Source: Qipengyuania vesicularis | GTDB lineage: Bacteria > Pseudomonadota > Alphaproteobacteria > Sphingomonadales > Sphingomonadaceae | DNA: 64,000 nucleotides | NCBI RefSeq assembly: GCF_019711415.1 | Contig: NZ_JAIGNJ010000004.1 | Coordinates: 124,001-188,000, forward strand | Direction: 5' to 3' | Program-made: the position numbers and the translations under genes | The notes under the pieces: model-generated | Databases searched by the model: none | The model's input: only the letters and a program-made list of their open reading frames with translations | What the model was told of the DNA's origin: nothing | In this document: piece after piece, positions 63,387-64,000 of the stretch | Position numbering within the stretch: the first letter of the stretch is position 1 | Layout of the letters: each line of letters opens with the position of its first letter

Positions 63387-64000
63387 GCGATCTAGCCGCC
63401 CGCCAGGCCGCCTTCATGGAGAGCCTGCTCGACGAAGAGCGAGCGCTGCCCGGCGATTGGGGTGCGCGCCATGCGGCCGGGATCGAGATCTATCGCAACA
63501 ACTACCGTTCTGCGTTGGTCGAGGCCTTGCGCTCGAACTTCGAGCGGACCGAGAGGCTGGTCGGCGAAGATAGCTTCGCCCGCGCAGCCGCACATCACGT
63601 GATCACGCATCCGCCCTCGAGCTGGACCCTCGATCTTGCCGGCGAGGGCTTTGCGCAGACCTGCGGCGAGCTCTTTGCAAACGATCCCGAAGTGGCTGAC
63701 CTGGCGTGGCTCGAATGGGCGATGCACCTTGCCTTCGTCGCGCGCAATGCAGAGCCGCTGTCGACCGAGAGCTTCTTGGAAGCTGCCGGGACTTTCGGCG
63801 AGGATGACTGGGTTTCGCTGCGCCTCGAATTCCTGCCCGGCCTGCAGGTGAGGCCCACGCGCCATGACCTGAAGCTCTTGTGGTCCTCGCTTGGCGAGGA
63901 TGCCGGCGAAGTCGAGATTGCTTGCCACACCGACAAGGCGGCGACCATCGTCTGGCGCGAAGGCGAGCGCCCCGTCTTTATCTCGGTCGACGCGGCAGAA
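63383..64000 (+). CDS. bufC: DUF2063 partner protein (BufC), 3' end cut by window
   Basis: The first 206 residues are visible. The N-terminal part QAAFMESLLDEERALPG...AAGIEIYRNNYRSALVEALRSNFERTERLVGEDSFA is the DUF2063 (putative DNA-binding) domain, which in these systems serves as the substrate-recognition partner of the MNIO enzyme rather than as a regulator. HPPSSWTLDLAGEGFAQTCGEL and DLAWLEWAMHLAFVA follow. The start overlaps the bufB stop by 4 bases. The end lies beyond the window, so the C-terminal part, often a RRE-like domain, cannot be judged. Confidence 0.9.
   Translation, partial: MSDLAARQAAFMESLLDEERALPGDWGARHAAGIEIYRNNYRSALVEALRSNFERTERLVGEDSFARAAAHHVITHPPSSWTLDLAGEGFAQTCGELFANDPEVADLAWLEWAMHLAFVARNAEPLSTESFLEAAGTFGEDDWVSLRLEFLPGLQVRPTRHDLKLLWSSLGEDAGEVEIACHTDKAATIVWREGERPVFISVDAAE

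Overview
The window looks like a chromosomal segment of an alphaproteobacterium in the Sphingomonadales, most likely Erythrobacteraceae (Erythrobacter/Qipengyuania type). The evidence is high GC, ribosomal, RNA polymerase and aminoacyl-tRNA synthetase proteins of alphaproteobacterial character, a PEPxxWA-CTERM secreted protein, a DUF2312/GapR-type protein, the secB / Tim44-like / mltA / Smr neighbourhood, and HDAC11-like and DUF885 proteins of the kind common in marine sphingomonads. No rRNA, tRNA, CRISPR, phage or complete insertion sequence was seen. 61 protein genes are supported; the first and last are cut by the window edges.

Layout. 1-10.5 kb: a cut XRE regulator, a PagL-like lipid A deacylase, rplL and rplJ on the minus strand, an esterase, an AraC regulator with a secreted beta-rich protein, a small-protein/DUF2975/XRE cassette facing a DUF4956 membrane protein, a secreted phosphatase coupled to a CotH/HipA-like kinase-fold protein, and a LuxR-VOC fusion. 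10.5-19.2 kb: rpoB and rpoC on the plus strand, separated from rplJL and opposite to them. 19.2-31.2 kb: PEP-CTERM protein, GGDEF-EAL protein, gltX, SulP transporter, pyk, DUF1244, GapR-like, YbjQ, trpS, murJ. 31.2-35 kb: secB facing tim44-like, mltA and Smr. 35-40.7 kb: a peroxide-defence island, katG, ahpF and ahpC. 40.7-46 kb: aroC, then ruvA, DoxX, DsrE and ruvB, with a GIY-YIG nuclease gene flanked by inverted palindromic repeats placed just before ruvB. 46-58 kb: a 2OG-Fe oxygenase, acnA, an EamA transporter, two L,D-transpeptidases, an HDAC-like amidohydrolase, a flavoprotein, a thioredoxin-like lipoprotein, ispG and a ZntB-type transporter. 58-64 kb: a DUF885 protein, then a metal-stress/RiPP locus.

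The most interesting region is 60-64 kb. An ECF sigma factor (SigF type), its NrsF-type membrane anti-sigma (DUF1109), a DoxX protein and a DUF2282 bufferin precursor run leftward. A second, different Cys-rich precursor, a DUF692/MNIO enzyme and a DUF2063 partner run rightward. Between the two precursor genes lie two divergent, exact GTAACC-N16-CGAA promoters, matching the motif I know for Caulobacter SigF. Read together this is a self-contained heavy-metal sensing and peptide-metallophore (bufferin) system with two precursor types.

Other points: inverted REP-like palindromes with compensatory stem changes around the GIY-YIG gene; a translationally coupled pair of exported kinase-fold and phosphatase proteins; an AT-rich operator-like cluster of ATCGATA motifs; a perfect TTAA-N7-TTAA CtrA-type box upstream of the PEP-CTERM gene; two hairpins that bury Shine-Dalgarno sequences; and a probable AUU start codon. 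All family names come from reading the sequences; no database search was run.
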